A stretch of DNA of 64,000 nucleotides from UBA11403 sp963784615 (GCA_963784615.1 CAWASG010000002.1:496001-560000); one strand, 5' to 3'; counted from the stretch's first letter, positions 42,914 through 51,892 are shown. Notes: generated from the sequence alone by a model not told the origin. Numbers and translations are program-made.

Positions 42914-43624
42914 TTATGCCCGCAGCATATATCCAAATCCGCGGATAGTGATAAGCAAGGGTTCTCCGGATTCATTGTCACCTAGTTTGCTTCTCAAATT
43001 GCTGATGTGAACGTCGATGCTTCGGTCGTAAGCTGTGAATGGACGGCCGAGGGCGTACTCTGTTAATTCTTCTTTTGAAAACGCTTGTCCTGGGGATTTG
43101 ATTAACATATCCAGGATATTGAATTCAGTGTTCGTTAAATCAAGCAAAGCACCTGAAACCGAAGCTTCGCGTTTGGTGCCATCGAGCAATATATGATGAT
43201 ATTTAATGATTGGTCGGGATGCGGGTTTGGTTTTTGTTCTACGCAGGATTGCACGTAATGCTGCGATTAACTCATAAGGATTGCAGGGTTTAGTTAAGTA
43301 ATCATCGGCTCCAAGTTCCAAAGCAACAATGCGGTCGATGTCTTCAGTTCGGTTGGACAGAATAATAATGGGTACTTCTGAATGTTCTCGTATCGCCTGG
43401 ATGACTTCAAAGCCATTTTTTTTAGGCAGCATCAGATCGAGAATGACTGCGTCGAATGATTGATTGAGGGCTTTTTTAATGGCTAACTCGCCATCGTTGG
43501 CGGTGACCGTTGTGAATGATTCGGTTTGTAAATATTGAGTGATGAGCTGAAGGAGTTCATCATCAGTGTCAACGATAAGAAGGTTATTGATTTTAGATCT
43601 CCTTGGGGTAGAGGTAAGGGGCAA
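42914..43624 (-). CDS. OmpR/PhoB-family response regulator, CpxR-like
   Basis: Receiver domain with phosphoacceptor in AVILDLMLPKKNGFEV, switch residues and K in DDYLTKPCNPYEL, then a winged-helix DNA-binding domain (LTNTEFNILDMLI ... AYDRSIDVHISNLRSKLG). The receiver is closest in style to CpxR (MLPKKNG, LELGADDYL, ALRAILRRT). No sensor kinase gene lies next to it; it is the last gene after ybeY-corC. The only standard start is TTG 43624, which lacks a ribosome-binding site. A perfect AAGGAG lies 7 bp before an in-frame ATC at 43591, which would give the usual N-terminus (NNLLIVD). CpxR activates dot/icm genes in Legionella. Confidence 0.85.
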   Translation of the reverse strand: MPLTSTPRRSKINNLLIVDTDDELLQLITQYLQTESFTTVTANDGELAIKKALNQSFDAVILDLMLPKKNGFEVIQAIREHSEVPIIILSNRTEDIDRIVALELGADDYLTKPCNPYELIAALRAILRRTKTKPASRPIIKYHHILLDGTKREASVSGALLDLTNTEFNILDMLIKSPGQAFSKEELTEYALGRPFTAYDRSIDVHISNLRSKLGDNESGEPLLITIRGFGYMLRA

Positions 43625-43638
43625 GGGCTAGGAAAAGA

Positions 43639-44478
43639 TCAGTTGCCCTGCTCCGGCCTTAAATCAAAGCACTCCAATAACTTTATTCGGCGGGCATCTG
43701 CATTAACCACTTTAAATTCAAAATGATCGATTGTGGTGACATCGCCCCGTTTTGGTAGGCGGCCGAAATTGGCCAGGATGATGCCGCCGATGGTTTCGTA
43801 GAGCTCGTCGCTGAAATTCGCGTGTAGTTGTTCGTTTAATACCTCAATGGGGGTGTGTGCCTTGATCATATAATGACCGGCACCATGTGCTTTGATATAG
43901 GTTTCTTCATCGATGTCAAATTCGTCTGCAATGTCGCCAATGATTTGTTCGATAATGTCTTCGAGCGTGACGAATCCGGATGTTGCGCCGTATTCATCTA
44001 CCACAATCGCCATGTGATTGCGATTATTACGAAAGTCGGAGAGCAGCAAATTTAGTTTTTTGCTTTCTGGAATAAAGGTTGCTTGGCGCACAAGGTCATG
44101 CAAATGGAATGTTTTTTCATGTTGTGTTTGAAATCGTAATAAGTCCTTTGCATGCAGGACACCGATTATTTCAGAGTCATCACTTCCGGTCACAGGAAAT
44201 CGAGAGTGTCCTGATTCTGTTACAACTTCAATGATTTCATGCAGGCTTTGATCCTGTGAGATAAAAGTAATTTGGTTTTTAGGGAGCATCACATCGCGAG
44301 CTTTCATTTGAGAAAATAAAATCACGCCTTCAATCATGGTTAATGTTTCTGTATCAATGAGCGAATGAGTTTGCGCGTGGCGTAATACGCTGATTAAGTC
44401 TTCTTTATTTTTGGGTTCAAGATTTAAAAATTGTTTGATGCGTGAGAACCACGATGTTGAGTCACCAGGCTTATTCAA
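43639..44478 (-). CDS. corC: CorC/HlyC-family CBS-domain protein
   Basis: 279 residues without membrane segments: two CBS repeats (MLPKNQITFISQDQSLHEII and VRQATFIPESKKLNLLL regions, about 60-180) with GFVTLEDIIEQIIGDIADEF, then a CorC_HlyC C-terminal domain (about 195-275). E. coli CorC (YbeX) binds AMP via CBS and has links to Mg/Co efflux and to ribosome metabolism; here as in E. coli it follows ybeY. The start is TTG 44478 with GAGG upstream, overlapping the ybeY stop by 8 bp. Confidence 0.92.
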   Translation of the reverse strand: MNKPGDSTSWFSRIKQFLNLEPKNKEDLISVLRHAQTHSLIDTETLTMIEGVILFSQMKARDVMLPKNQITFISQDQSLHEIIEVVTESGHSRFPVTGSDDSEIIGVLHAKDLLRFQTQHEKTFHLHDLVRQATFIPESKKLNLLLSDFRNNRNHMAIVVDEYGATSGFVTLEDIIEQIIGDIADEFDIDEETYIKAHGAGHYMIKAHTPIEVLNEQLHANFSDELYETIGGIILANFGRLPKRGDVTTIDHFEFKVVNADARRIKLLECFDLRPEQGN

Positions 44479-44947
44479 GGGTATTGTCCTCTGTTTTATA
44501 GGGGTTATCGTAGCCTAATTCGTTTAACAGGCTTATTTCGATAGGACGCATGATCGCGGCATCTGCCTCGATGATGTGATCATATCCTAGTAAATGCAAA
44601 ACACCATGAATCACAATATGTGCCCAGTGTGCTTCAAGGTTTGTTTTTAATTCGTTACTTTCTGCCAGTAATACAGAAGGACAAATGATGACATCGCCAA
44701 GCAGTGGGTAATCGAGCTCGATATCATCGGGATGAGAAGCCGGAAAGGCAAGAACATTAGTGACTTTGTTTTGTTTTCTGTAGGTATGATTGAGTTCAAT
44801 CATTTCAGGTGCATCAACAAAACGTAAGGTGAGCTCAGCACTGTCTTGGTAAGATTGCAAAGTTAATGCGACCCAGCGTTGTAGCGTTTCGTCTGAAACA
44901 GGAAGCGGGGCGCTGGATGCGTGTTGTATATCAACACAATAGGTCAT
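44471..44947 (-). CDS. ybeY: YbeY, endoribonuclease for 16S rRNA maturation
   Basis: 158 residues with the zinc motif HIVIHGVLHLLGYDH (H-x3-H-x5-H), preceded by KVTNVLAFP. YbeY processes the 3' end of 16S rRNA and is part of ribosome quality control. In most relatives ybeZ (phoH) is upstream; here upstream lies a short gap and an exported small protein gene. Confidence 0.95.
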   Translation of the reverse strand: MTYCVDIQHASSAPLPVSDETLQRWVALTLQSYQDSAELTLRFVDAPEMIELNHTYRKQNKVTNVLAFPASHPDDIELDYPLLGDVIICPSVLLAESNELKTNLEAHWAHIVIHGVLHLLGYDHIIEADAAIMRPIEISLLNELGYDNPYKTEDNTLE

Positions 44948-45034
44948 TTTAATACACTCCCATCAGTCTTTCGTTGTGGGAAGTTTGCGAGCGTTGTCAT
45001 TTAGCAATGCCATAGATATATAGTCTAGTTAAAC

Positions 45035-45072
45035 GGGCTGTAGATTCTGAACAACAGTTGAAGCTACAGCCC
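45035..45072 (-). terminator. Candidate terminator after the 45089 gene
   Basis: GGGCTGTAG / CTACAGCCC arms with a 20-nt loop just downstream of the stop; only a modest T-rich tail (GTTTAACTAG), so efficiency is doubtful. Confidence 0.4.
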
Positions 45073-45088
45073 GAGATGAAACAACAAA

Positions 45089-45322
45089 TTAACTGTCGCT
45101 ACCTGTAGCAGGAGCTGCAGCGTCTGGAGCAGCTGCATCATCAGTAGTTGTAGCGTCAGGTTTGCACTTAGGATCTTTTGGATCACAAGCTGGCGCTGGT
45201 GTAGTTGTTGTGGTTGTGGTTGTCGTTGGAGCAGCTGCATCTTCAGCGTAAACTGCTGGAGCGATGATTGCTGCTGATAAAGATGTTACTACTGCTACAA
45301 CAGCCAATGTTGATATTTTCAT
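45089..45322 (-). CDS. Small exported Thr/Ala/Asp-rich protein
   Basis: 77 residues: a clear signal peptide (MKISTLAVVAVVTSLSAAII, cleavage likely after VYA at about 26) and a low-complexity mature part. This includes nine consecutive Thr, then CDPKDPKC (two cysteines that could form a loop) and an acidic Ala-Asp tail. A ribosome-binding site AAGGA precedes the ATG. I do not recognise the family; it is probably periplasmic or surface-bound. Confidence 0.65.
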   Translation of the reverse strand: MKISTLAVVAVVTSLSAAIIAPAVYAEDAAAPTTTTTTTTTPAPACDPKDPKCKPDATTTDDAAAPDAAAPATGSDS

Positions 45323-45486
45323 GAGATAATCCTTTCCAAAGTTAATAAAGTAGAACGCCTACAACATTTTATATCTTATTCAAGATATGCGAACGATTCC
45401 ACTATATTATAAATATAATTATAAAATAAAAAAATAAATGACAATTTTTTTTGTTTTTTGATTTATAATCATCTAATTTATACATC

Positions 45487-45637
45487 ACTGCTATTAAGTT
45501 AAGAGAATTAATCGGACGTAGGTTGGTGCGTAGGTTGGGTTGAGCGAGAGCGAAGCCCAACCAAACCGCCCATGTTGGGCTTCGCTCTCGCTCAACCCAA
45601 CCTACGCACCAACCTACGTCCGATTAATTCAGCAGTG
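45487..45637. repeat. Palindromic repeat family 1, near-perfect copy g
   Basis: Ends CACTGCT / AGCAGTG, outer arms GAATTAATCGGACGTAGGTT / AACCTACGTCCGATTAATTC, core arms GGTTGAGCGAGAGCGAAGCC and its complement. This is the cleanest full-length copy in the window, about 150 bp. Confidence 0.95.
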
Positions 45638-45672
45638 AACCTACGCCCCCGATTCACAGAGGACATGATCAT

Positions 45673-46530
45673 TTGAATACGCCATTAAAAGCCGATCTCC
45701 ATTGCCATAGTTTATTTTCTGATGGAGCATTGAGTCCTGAAGAGTTAGTGTTGAAGGCCATTGAATCACAGGTTGATCTATTGGCGTTGACCGATCATGA
45801 TACCGTTTCTGGCATCGCGCGTTTGGTTGAGGCGGCACAACATCATGCGATTCGGATTATTCCCGGGGTTGAGTTGAGTGTTCGCTGGAAAATGCATGAT
45901 ATTCACATTTTGGGTTTGAACATTGATAGTCATCATCCAGAAATGACTGCATTGATCTTAAAACAAAATGAGCGACGGACAACAAGAGCGAAGGAAATGG
46001 CTGAATTGCTCAAAGTGATCGGTGTTCAGGACGGCTATCAAAAGGCATGTGAACTCGCCGGTCATGAACGTATTGGTCGTCCTCATTTGGCTCAAGTGTT
46101 AATCAATGAAGGAATCGTGAGCAACATGCAAGCAGCATTTAAGCGCTATTTAGCCCGTGGGCGACTGGCTTATGTGCCAACGTCCTGGGCAAGTATTGAG
46201 GAAGCCGTATCTGGCATCATGCATGCTGGTGGACATGCAGTCATTGCCCACCCACTTAAATATAAATTAACGCGCTCAAAATTACATAAACTGATTGAAG
46301 ATTTTAAATTTGCAGGTGGCAGTGGACTTGAAGTCGTATCGGGTGAGTCGAACGTTTCACAGGTTGGCGAATTGGCAGGGCTTTGTTTACGCTTTGAATT
46401 ACTTGCTTCTACTGGCTCAGACTATCATAATGATAACTATTCTCGCATAAAGCTTGGCCGACAGATGTCTTTACCGTTAAACTGTAAGCCAATTTGGGAA
46501 GAATGGACTGGTTTAATTAAAGGAATATAA
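45673..46530 (+). CDS. rnm: PHP-domain phosphoesterase (RNase AM / YciV type)
   Basis: 285 residues. Metal-binding motifs of the PHP fold: DLHCHSLFSDGALSPEELV, LTDHDTVSG, PGVELSVRW, HIGRPHLAQ-like ERIGRPHLAQVLI, AVIAHPLKY and GSDYHNDNY. E. coli YciV/RNase AM is a 5'-3' exonuclease that trims 23S and other rRNA 5' ends. Start TTG with AGAGGA upstream. It leads the operon rnm-yciO-trpS-scpA-scpB-rluB, with gaps of 1-12 bp or overlaps. Confidence 0.9.
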   Translation: MNTPLKADLHCHSLFSDGALSPEELVLKAIESQVDLLALTDHDTVSGIARLVEAAQHHAIRIIPGVELSVRWKMHDIHILGLNIDSHHPEMTALILKQNERRTTRAKEMAELLKVIGVQDGYQKACELAGHERIGRPHLAQVLINEGIVSNMQAAFKRYLARGRLAYVPTSWASIEEAVSGIMHAGGHAVIAHPLKYKLTRSKLHKLIEDFKFAGGSGLEVVSGESNVSQVGELAGLCLRFELLASTGSDYHNDNYSRIKLGRQMSLPLNCKPIWEEWTGLIKGI

Positions 46531-46531
46531 C

Positions 46532-47158
46532 ATGAGTCAGATATTTGCTATCCATCCTGATAACCCCCAATCGCGACTGCTTCGTAAAGCGGTTACATGT
46601 ATTGAAGAGGGTGGGTTGATTGCCTATCCAACGGATTCAGGGTACGCATTGGGTTGTCGTTTGGGAGATAAGGCTGCACTTGAGCGAATGCGAACCGTAA
46701 GACAGTTGGATAAAAACCATAATATGACGTTGGTGTGTCGTGACTTGTCTACCTTAGGGACATACGCGCGTGTATCCAAGCCGATTTTTCGTTTATTGAA
46801 GGCGTTTACACCAGGTTCTTATACGTTTATTTTAAATGCAACCAATGAAGTGCCAAGACTCATGTTGCATCCGAAACGGAAAACATTGGGATTACGTGTT
46901 CCCGATAACATGATTACCTTGGCATTACTTGATTGTCTTGAAGCACCGTTGGTGAGTACAACGCTGATATTACCTTCATCACAGATCCCGTTGGGTGAGC
47001 CTGAGGCGATCAAGGATTTACTCGGCAATCAAATTGATTTAATTATAGATGGTGGTAATTGTGGATATGAGCCCACTACCATCGTTGATTTAACCGGAGA
47101 TGTTCCGGTCGTTTTAAGGGAAGGAAAGGGTTCGCCTGATCCGTTCCGATCTTGTTAA
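46532..47158 (+). CDS. YciO/Sua5/YrdC-family protein
   Basis: 208 residues. YPTDSGYALGCRLGDK (about 30-45), MTLVCRDLSTLGTYA, FTPGSYTFIL and LGLRVPD are typical of the Sua5-YciO-YrdC fold. YrdC makes threonylcarbamoyl-AMP for tRNA t6A; YciO paralogues sit beside yciV as here and are thought to have a related, separate role. Hence a YciO-type call. Confidence 0.9.
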   Translation: MSQIFAIHPDNPQSRLLRKAVTCIEEGGLIAYPTDSGYALGCRLGDKAALERMRTVRQLDKNHNMTLVCRDLSTLGTYARVSKPIFRLLKAFTPGSYTFILNATNEVPRLMLHPKRKTLGLRVPDNMITLALLDCLEAPLVSTTLILPSSQIPLGEPEAIKDLLGNQIDLIIDGGNCGYEPTTIVDLTGDVPVVLREGKGSPDPFRSC

Positions 47159-47170
47159 TCGAGGATTCTC

Positions 47171-48385
47171 ATGTCAGATTTATTAACCATCAATAAACGC
47201 ATCGTTTCAGGGATGCGTGCTAGCGGTAGTCTTCATATTGGCCATTATCATGGTGCCATTAAAAATTGGGTGAAATTGCAGCATCAATACGATTGCTATT
47301 TTTTTGTAGCCGATTGGCATGGTTTAACGACGCATTATGATGAGCCGGGTAATATCGAAAAACACCTGTGGAATATGGTTGTTGACTGGTTGGCTTGTGG
47401 TATTAATCCTGGATTATCCTGCTTGTTTATTCAATCGTGGGTTCCTGAGCATGCCGAGCTGCATTTATTGCTTTCCATGATTACGCCGCTGGGATGGTTG
47501 GAACGGGTACCAACGTACAAAGATCAACAATTAAAAATGACAGGGCGCGATTTATCGACTTATGGTTTTCTAGGCTATCCATTATTGCAAAGCGCAGATG
47601 TTTTGCTTTATGGCGCGAGCTATGTTCCCGTGGGTGAAGATCAAGTCTCTCATATCGAGTTGATTCGAGAAGTGGCACGACGATTTAACCATCTTTATGG
47701 ACGTGAACCTGATTTTGAGGCGTTGGTGAATGACGCTGTAAAAAAAATGGGTAAAAAGAACGGCCAGCTATATAATCAGTTGCGGACATCATTCCAACAA
47801 GAGGGCTGTCATGAATCATTGAGCACAGCACGTGCTTTGATTGTGAATCAATCGAATTTGTCCAATGGTGAAAAAGAGCGACTCTCAGGTTATTTAGATG
47901 GTGCTGGACGTGTGATCTTAACTGAGCCTCAGCCATTGTTGACAGAACATGCTAAAATGCCCGGATTAGACGGACAAAAAATGTCCAAATCTTATGGTAA
48001 TGCGATTTCTCTACGTGAGGCACCTGACTCTGTTGAGAAGAAAATTTTAACCATGCCGACCGATCCTGCCCGTGTTAAACGAACTGATCCCGGCGAGCCA
48101 GAAAAGTGTCCTGTTTATCAGTTTCATAAAGTTTATTCTGATGAGTCTGTTAAACAGTGGGTGCAAAAAGGCTGTCGCACAGCAGGCATTGGCTGTGTTG
48201 ATTGTAAACGACCCGTTATTGATGCGATTAATCAAGAGCTAAAACCGATTCAAGCTGCTATTAAAGACTATGAGGCAGACATGGGCTCGGTGAAACGGAT
48301 TGTCGTTGAGGGGAGTGAGCGGGCAAGGGCTGATGCTAGTCAAACATTGGATGATGTACGGAAAGCGATGGGATTGGATTATTGA
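47171..48385 (+). CDS. trpS: Tryptophanyl-tRNA synthetase
   Basis: 404 residues. Class I signatures: SGSLHIGHYHGA-type HIGH motif (GSLHIGHYHGAIKNW, about 18-32) and KMSKS in GLDGQKMSKSYGNAI (about 272). It has the longer form found in Pseudomonas and Legionella with an insertion and C-terminal extension compared with the 334-residue E. coli enzyme. Its stop overlaps the scpA ATG by one base (TGATG). Confidence 0.96.
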   Translation: MSDLLTINKRIVSGMRASGSLHIGHYHGAIKNWVKLQHQYDCYFFVADWHGLTTHYDEPGNIEKHLWNMVVDWLACGINPGLSCLFIQSWVPEHAELHLLLSMITPLGWLERVPTYKDQQLKMTGRDLSTYGFLGYPLLQSADVLLYGASYVPVGEDQVSHIELIREVARRFNHLYGREPDFEALVNDAVKKMGKKNGQLYNQLRTSFQQEGCHESLSTARALIVNQSNLSNGEKERLSGYLDGAGRVILTEPQPLLTEHAKMPGLDGQKMSKSYGNAISLREAPDSVEKKILTMPTDPARVKRTDPGEPEKCPVYQFHKVYSDESVKQWVQKGCRTAGIGCVDCKRPVIDAINQELKPIQAAIKDYEADMGSVKRIVVEGSERARADASQTLDDVRKAMGLDY

Positions 48386-49209
48386 TGCAATCGGTGGTTG
48401 AACAGTCTGTGAGCCCAGCTGTTATCGCAACAGTCGCGGGCGAGCCAGTGACCGAGGTTCCGCATGATTTATTTATACCGCCGGATGCATTAGAAATATT
48501 GCTGGATTCGTTTACAGGACCTCTGGATTTATTGCTTTATCTGATTCGTCGTCAGAACATCGATATTATGGACATTCCCATTTTAAAGATCACGCGACAA
48601 TATATGCAATATATCGAGCTGATGGAACAACGCCGCCTGGAACTTGCGGCTGATTATCTGGTCATGGCGGCGATGCTTGCAGAGATTAAGTCGCGCTTGC
48701 TTCTGCCGAGAGAGCCTTCAGCAGAAGATAACCCGGAAGCTGATCCGCGCATGGAGCTCGTTCGACGGTTACAAGAATATGAGCAGTATAAATATGCAGC
48801 GCAGATGATGGATTCACTGGTCCGCTGTGATCGGGATGTGTTTCCGGTTCACATTAATGTAGATAACCTCTCGTTGATTAAGCCTCAACCTGATGTGCAA
48901 CTCTCATTATTGGTTTCAGCCATGGCGTCTTTATTGACTGAACGTGACCGTAGTGTCAGCCATCCCGTTCAACGAGAACTGTTATCTGTTCGCGATCGCA
49001 TGAGTGCAGTGTTAGCGCGCCTTCAAGGGGAAAATTATCTTGATTTGAGGGATCTCTATTTTGCGGAGGAAGGGCGTATGGGCCTGGTGGTTTCACTGTT
49101 AGCAATCCTTGAGCTTGCAAAGCAGTCGCTGTTAATTATCATGCAAACAGCGCCTTATGCGTCGGTATATATCAAGGGACATGAATTAAAGGTTAATGCA
49201 GATGGATAA
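48385..49209 (+). CDS. scpA: ScpA, segregation and condensation protein A
   Basis: 274 residues from ATG 48385. Contains FTGPLDLLLYLIRRQNIDIMDIP (about 34-56 region), YLVMAAMLAEIKSRLLLP and a C-terminal winged helix (VSLLAILELAKQSLL). ScpA is the kleisin of the Smc-ScpAB condensin that organises the chromosome. Presence with scpB implies an Smc-type rather than a MukBEF system. Confidence 0.95.
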   Translation: MQSVVEQSVSPAVIATVAGEPVTEVPHDLFIPPDALEILLDSFTGPLDLLLYLIRRQNIDIMDIPILKITRQYMQYIELMEQRRLELAADYLVMAAMLAEIKSRLLLPREPSAEDNPEADPRMELVRRLQEYEQYKYAAQMMDSLVRCDRDVFPVHINVDNLSLIKPQPDVQLSLLVSAMASLLTERDRSVSHPVQRELLSVRDRMSAVLARLQGENYLDLRDLYFAEEGRMGLVVSLLAILELAKQSLLIIMQTAPYASVYIKGHELKVNADG

Positions 49210-49732
49210 GCGTTTTCTGATCAATACGATAGAAGCTTTATTGATGAGCAGTGATGAGCCATTGTCGTTGGCGGCTATTGGCGATGCGTTTGAGGAATGG
49301 GAAAAGCCAAGTAAGGAAGACCTTCAACAAAGTCTCGCCACATTAATGGAGGAGTACTCAGAAAGGGGTATTGAACTTAAATTACTTGCAAGTGGATATG
49401 CTTTTCAGACACGAGCCGCTTATAGCGCTTGGGTTGCGCGTTTATTGAATGATAAACCCGCTAAATATACGGCAGCGCTGTTGGAAACCTTGGCTATTAT
49501 TGCCTATCGCCAACCCGTTACCCGCGCCGACATTGAAAGTATTCGAGGTGTTGCTGTGAGCAGCAACATCATGAAAACATTAATTGAACGAGGATGGATC
49601 CGCATTGCCGGACATCGTGATGTACCAGGTAAACCTGCTGTGTATACAACCACAAAAGGTTTTCTTGATTATTTTAATTTAACAGGCTTGAACGATTTGC
49701 CTGTATTGCAGAGTGTAATAAACAATGAGTAG
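49196..49732 (+). CDS. scpB: ScpB, segregation and condensation protein B
   Basis: 178 residues; two winged helices, with ALLMSSDEPLSLAAIGDAFE and ALLETLAIIAYRQPVTRADIE, IRGVAVSSNIMKTLIERGWI. It overlaps scpA by 14 bp and rluB by 8 bp. It binds ScpA as a dimer within the Smc complex. Confidence 0.95.
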   Translation: MQMDKRFLINTIEALLMSSDEPLSLAAIGDAFEEWEKPSKEDLQQSLATLMEEYSERGIELKLLASGYAFQTRAAYSAWVARLLNDKPAKYTAALLETLAIIAYRQPVTRADIESIRGVAVSSNIMKTLIERGWIRIAGHRDVPGKPAVYTTTKGFLDYFNLTGLNDLPVLQSVINNE

Positions 49733-50456
49733 TGAACGATTACAAAAAATATTAAGCCAGGCAGGATTAGGTTCTCGGCGTGAGATGGAAAAATGGATTG
49801 AGCGTGGTGCTGTGCAGGTCAATGGCGTTGTCGCTAAAATTGGCGAATCTGCGACAGCCAAGGACATCATCAAAGTTGATGGAAAAGTCATTGACAATCC
49901 ATTGCTGATAAAACAACGAACGCGCATTTTGTTATATCACAAGCCTGTGGGTGAAATTTCGAGTCGCAGCGATCCAAAATTTGAAAAAACCGTGTTCGAC
50001 CGTTTACCAAGACTCAAAGTCGGCCGCTGGGTACAAGTTGGAAGGCTTGATCTTAATACATCCGGGTTGTTGGTTTTCACCAACGACGGCGAACTGGCCA
50101 ACCGCTTGATGCATCCCAAATTTGAATTTGAACGTGAGTATGCCGTGCGTGTTCACGGGCAAGTGAGCCCTGAAATGGTTAAAAACCTATTGAAAGGCGT
50201 CATGCTAGACGATGGCTTGGCCAAATTCAAACGCATTGATTACCGCGGCGGTGAAGGCGCCAACAGTTGGTATCATGCGGTGATTAGCGAGGGACGTAAT
50301 CGTGAAGTCAGACGCATGTGGGAATCCCAAGGACTCGAAGTCAGCCGACTCATTCGTATCCGCTATGGCTCATTGCACATGCCAAGATTTTTATCACGCG
50401 GTGAGCATATTGAATTGAGCAAAGAAGAAGTGGATGCGTTTTTGAAGCACCAGTAA
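49725..50456 (+). CDS. rluB: RluB, 23S rRNA pseudouridine synthase
   Basis: 243 residues. S4 domain (ERLQKILSQAGLGSRREMEK) and a RsuA/RluB catalytic domain with VGRLDLNTSGLLVFTNDGEL (catalytic Asp) and EGRNREVRRMWES. Location after scpAB and the KPVGEISSRSD segment indicate the RluB (U2605) type rather than RluE/F. Lacks a long charged C-terminal tail as in E. coli. Confidence 0.93.
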   Translation: MSSERLQKILSQAGLGSRREMEKWIERGAVQVNGVVAKIGESATAKDIIKVDGKVIDNPLLIKQRTRILLYHKPVGEISSRSDPKFEKTVFDRLPRLKVGRWVQVGRLDLNTSGLLVFTNDGELANRLMHPKFEFEREYAVRVHGQVSPEMVKNLLKGVMLDDGLAKFKRIDYRGGEGANSWYHAVISEGRNREVRRMWESQGLEVSRLIRIRYGSLHMPRFLSRGEHIELSKEEVDAFLKHQ

Positions 50457-50464
50457 ACTGTCAA

Positions 50465-50553
50465 CAATTCCCGCCGTTACACCGATGGTCAGTATGAGCG
50501 CCCATTGATGGGAGAGGGTGCTCATACTGACCATCGGTTTAACGGCGGGAATT
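50465..50553. repeat. Palindromic repeat family 2, short copy c
   Basis: AATTCCCGCCGTT / AACGGCGGGAATT ends, inner arms ACCGATGGTCAGTATGAGC / GCTCATACTGACCATCGGT: nearly the whole 89 bp is one hairpin. Confidence 0.92.
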
Positions 50554-50774
50554 ACTAGTACCGTTTCCATTCAGTTTTGACCGGTTCACGCCAGTAGCTT
50601 CAATATAAGCAGTAACGATGAACTTGCAGGTGGCGTCGTTGCGAGGCACGAAGCAATCCAGAGTACCGTGCTCTGAATTCTGGATTGCCGCGCTTCGCTC
50701 GCAACGACGCTGTTCAGAATAGTGTTAATCTGCCTATATCAACCGGTCAAAACTAAATGGAAGGACTACTAGTA
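50554..50774. repeat. Composite inverted-repeat element enclosing a family 3 palindrome
   Basis: Outer arms 50554-50586 and 50741-50774 are inverted copies (ACTAGTA...TTTTGACCGGTT with a few mismatches). Inside, 50633-50710 is a family 3 palindrome (GCGTCGTTGCGAGGCACGAA ... TTCGCTCGCAACGACGC). The arrangement looks like one mobile repeat nested in another, about 221 bp. Confidence 0.85.
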
Positions 50775-50803
50775 AACTGTCAAAATAAGTGTAACCTCCC
50801 AAT

Positions 50804-51892
50804 TTATATCCACTTCTTCCTACGAAAATACACCATCATAAACACCACACTGGATACCATCATACTCGCGACAACGCTAAATCCCATACTCGACTTCATC
50901 AATGGAATATTGGGTAAGTTCATGCCATAAACACTTGATATTGCAGTAATCGGGATGAAAATTGTGGTAATGATCGTCAATGTTTTCATGATTTCGTTCA
51001 TACGAATTGTGAGGGCGGATAGATACATGTCCAGGATCCCTGACAGAATGTCCCGAAAAGTTTCGACTGTATCGATGGCTTGCATGGTGTGATCATACAG
51101 ATCACGTAAATAAGTGTGCGTAAATTTGGAGATTAATGTATCTTCATAAAGCAAATGATTGACGACTTCTCGTAAGGGCCAAATAGATTTGCGGAGCAAG
51201 AGCATTTGGTGTTTTAAACGATAGATAATATTCGAATTTTGTTGCGTTGGCGCGGCGAGAATTTTGGATTCCAGGGTTTCGATTTGCTCTCCCAGTTTTT
51301 CAAGCACTATAAAATATTCGTCGACAATCGTATCCAATAATCGATAAAAAAGATAATCACTGGTATGTTGACGTAAATTTTGACTCGACACGTTTTGTAG
51401 TTTGCTGCGAATGGCGTTGAAAATCGATGTGTCAGATTCTTGAAATGACAAAATAAAATTTTTGCCCAAAATAATGCTTATTTGATGGGCGTGTAGGGTT
51501 AGCTTTTCGCTTGACCAGTGCAATATTTTAAGGGTTATAAAGAGATAGCCGTCAAATGCCTCTACTTTTGGACGCTGTTCTACGTTTAAAACATCTTCAA
51601 CCGTTAAAGGATGGATACTAAAGCGTTCGGCCAATGCTTTGAGTATCTCGACATCATCCAGGCCTTCAACATCAATCCAGCATTTCCCGGTGAAGTTTTG
51701 TTCGGGCAGGCATTGTTGAATGTCATGACTGGTGATGACCTTACAATTCTCAGTATCAAAATGGGTTAAAGTGATAACGGGCTTTTTCTCTTTCTTATGA
51801 CCCGTATAAATCAACGTACCCGGAGGATGGCCCGCTTTTTTCGCACGTTGTTTTACATCAGAAAACAGTGCGCTTGTTGATTGTTTATCCAT
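50804..51892 (-). CDS. corA: CorA magnesium/cobalt transporter
   Basis: 362 residues from ATG 51892 (MDKQSTSALFSDV), chosen because AAGGA lies 8 bp upstream; an upstream in-frame start at 51934 is possible. Large cytoplasmic N-domain, two C-terminal helices and the signature YGMNLPN (GMN, about 325) between them. It forms a pentameric Mg2+/Co2+ channel. Confidence 0.95.
   Translation of the reverse strand: MDKQSTSALFSDVKQRAKKAGHPPGTLIYTGHKKEKKPVITLTHFDTENCKVITSHDIQQCLPEQNFTGKCWIDVEGLDDVEILKALAERFSIHPLTVEDVLNVEQRPKVEAFDGYLFITLKILHWSSEKLTLHAHQISIILGKNFILSFQESDTSIFNAIRSKLQNVSSQNLRQHTSDYLFYRLLDTIVDEYFIVLEKLGEQIETLESKILAAPTQQNSNIIYRLKHQMLLLRKSIWPLREVVNHLLYEDTLISKFTHTYLRDLYDHTMQAIDTVETFRDILSGILDMYLSALTIRMNEIMKTLTIITTIFIPITAISSVYGMNLPNIPLMKSSMGFSVVASMMVSSVVFMMVYFRRKKWI

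Noticed and set aside
45487..45637. CRISPR array
   Set aside because: The repeats are inverted arms of single hairpins, not regularly spaced direct repeats with unique spacers; no cas genes.
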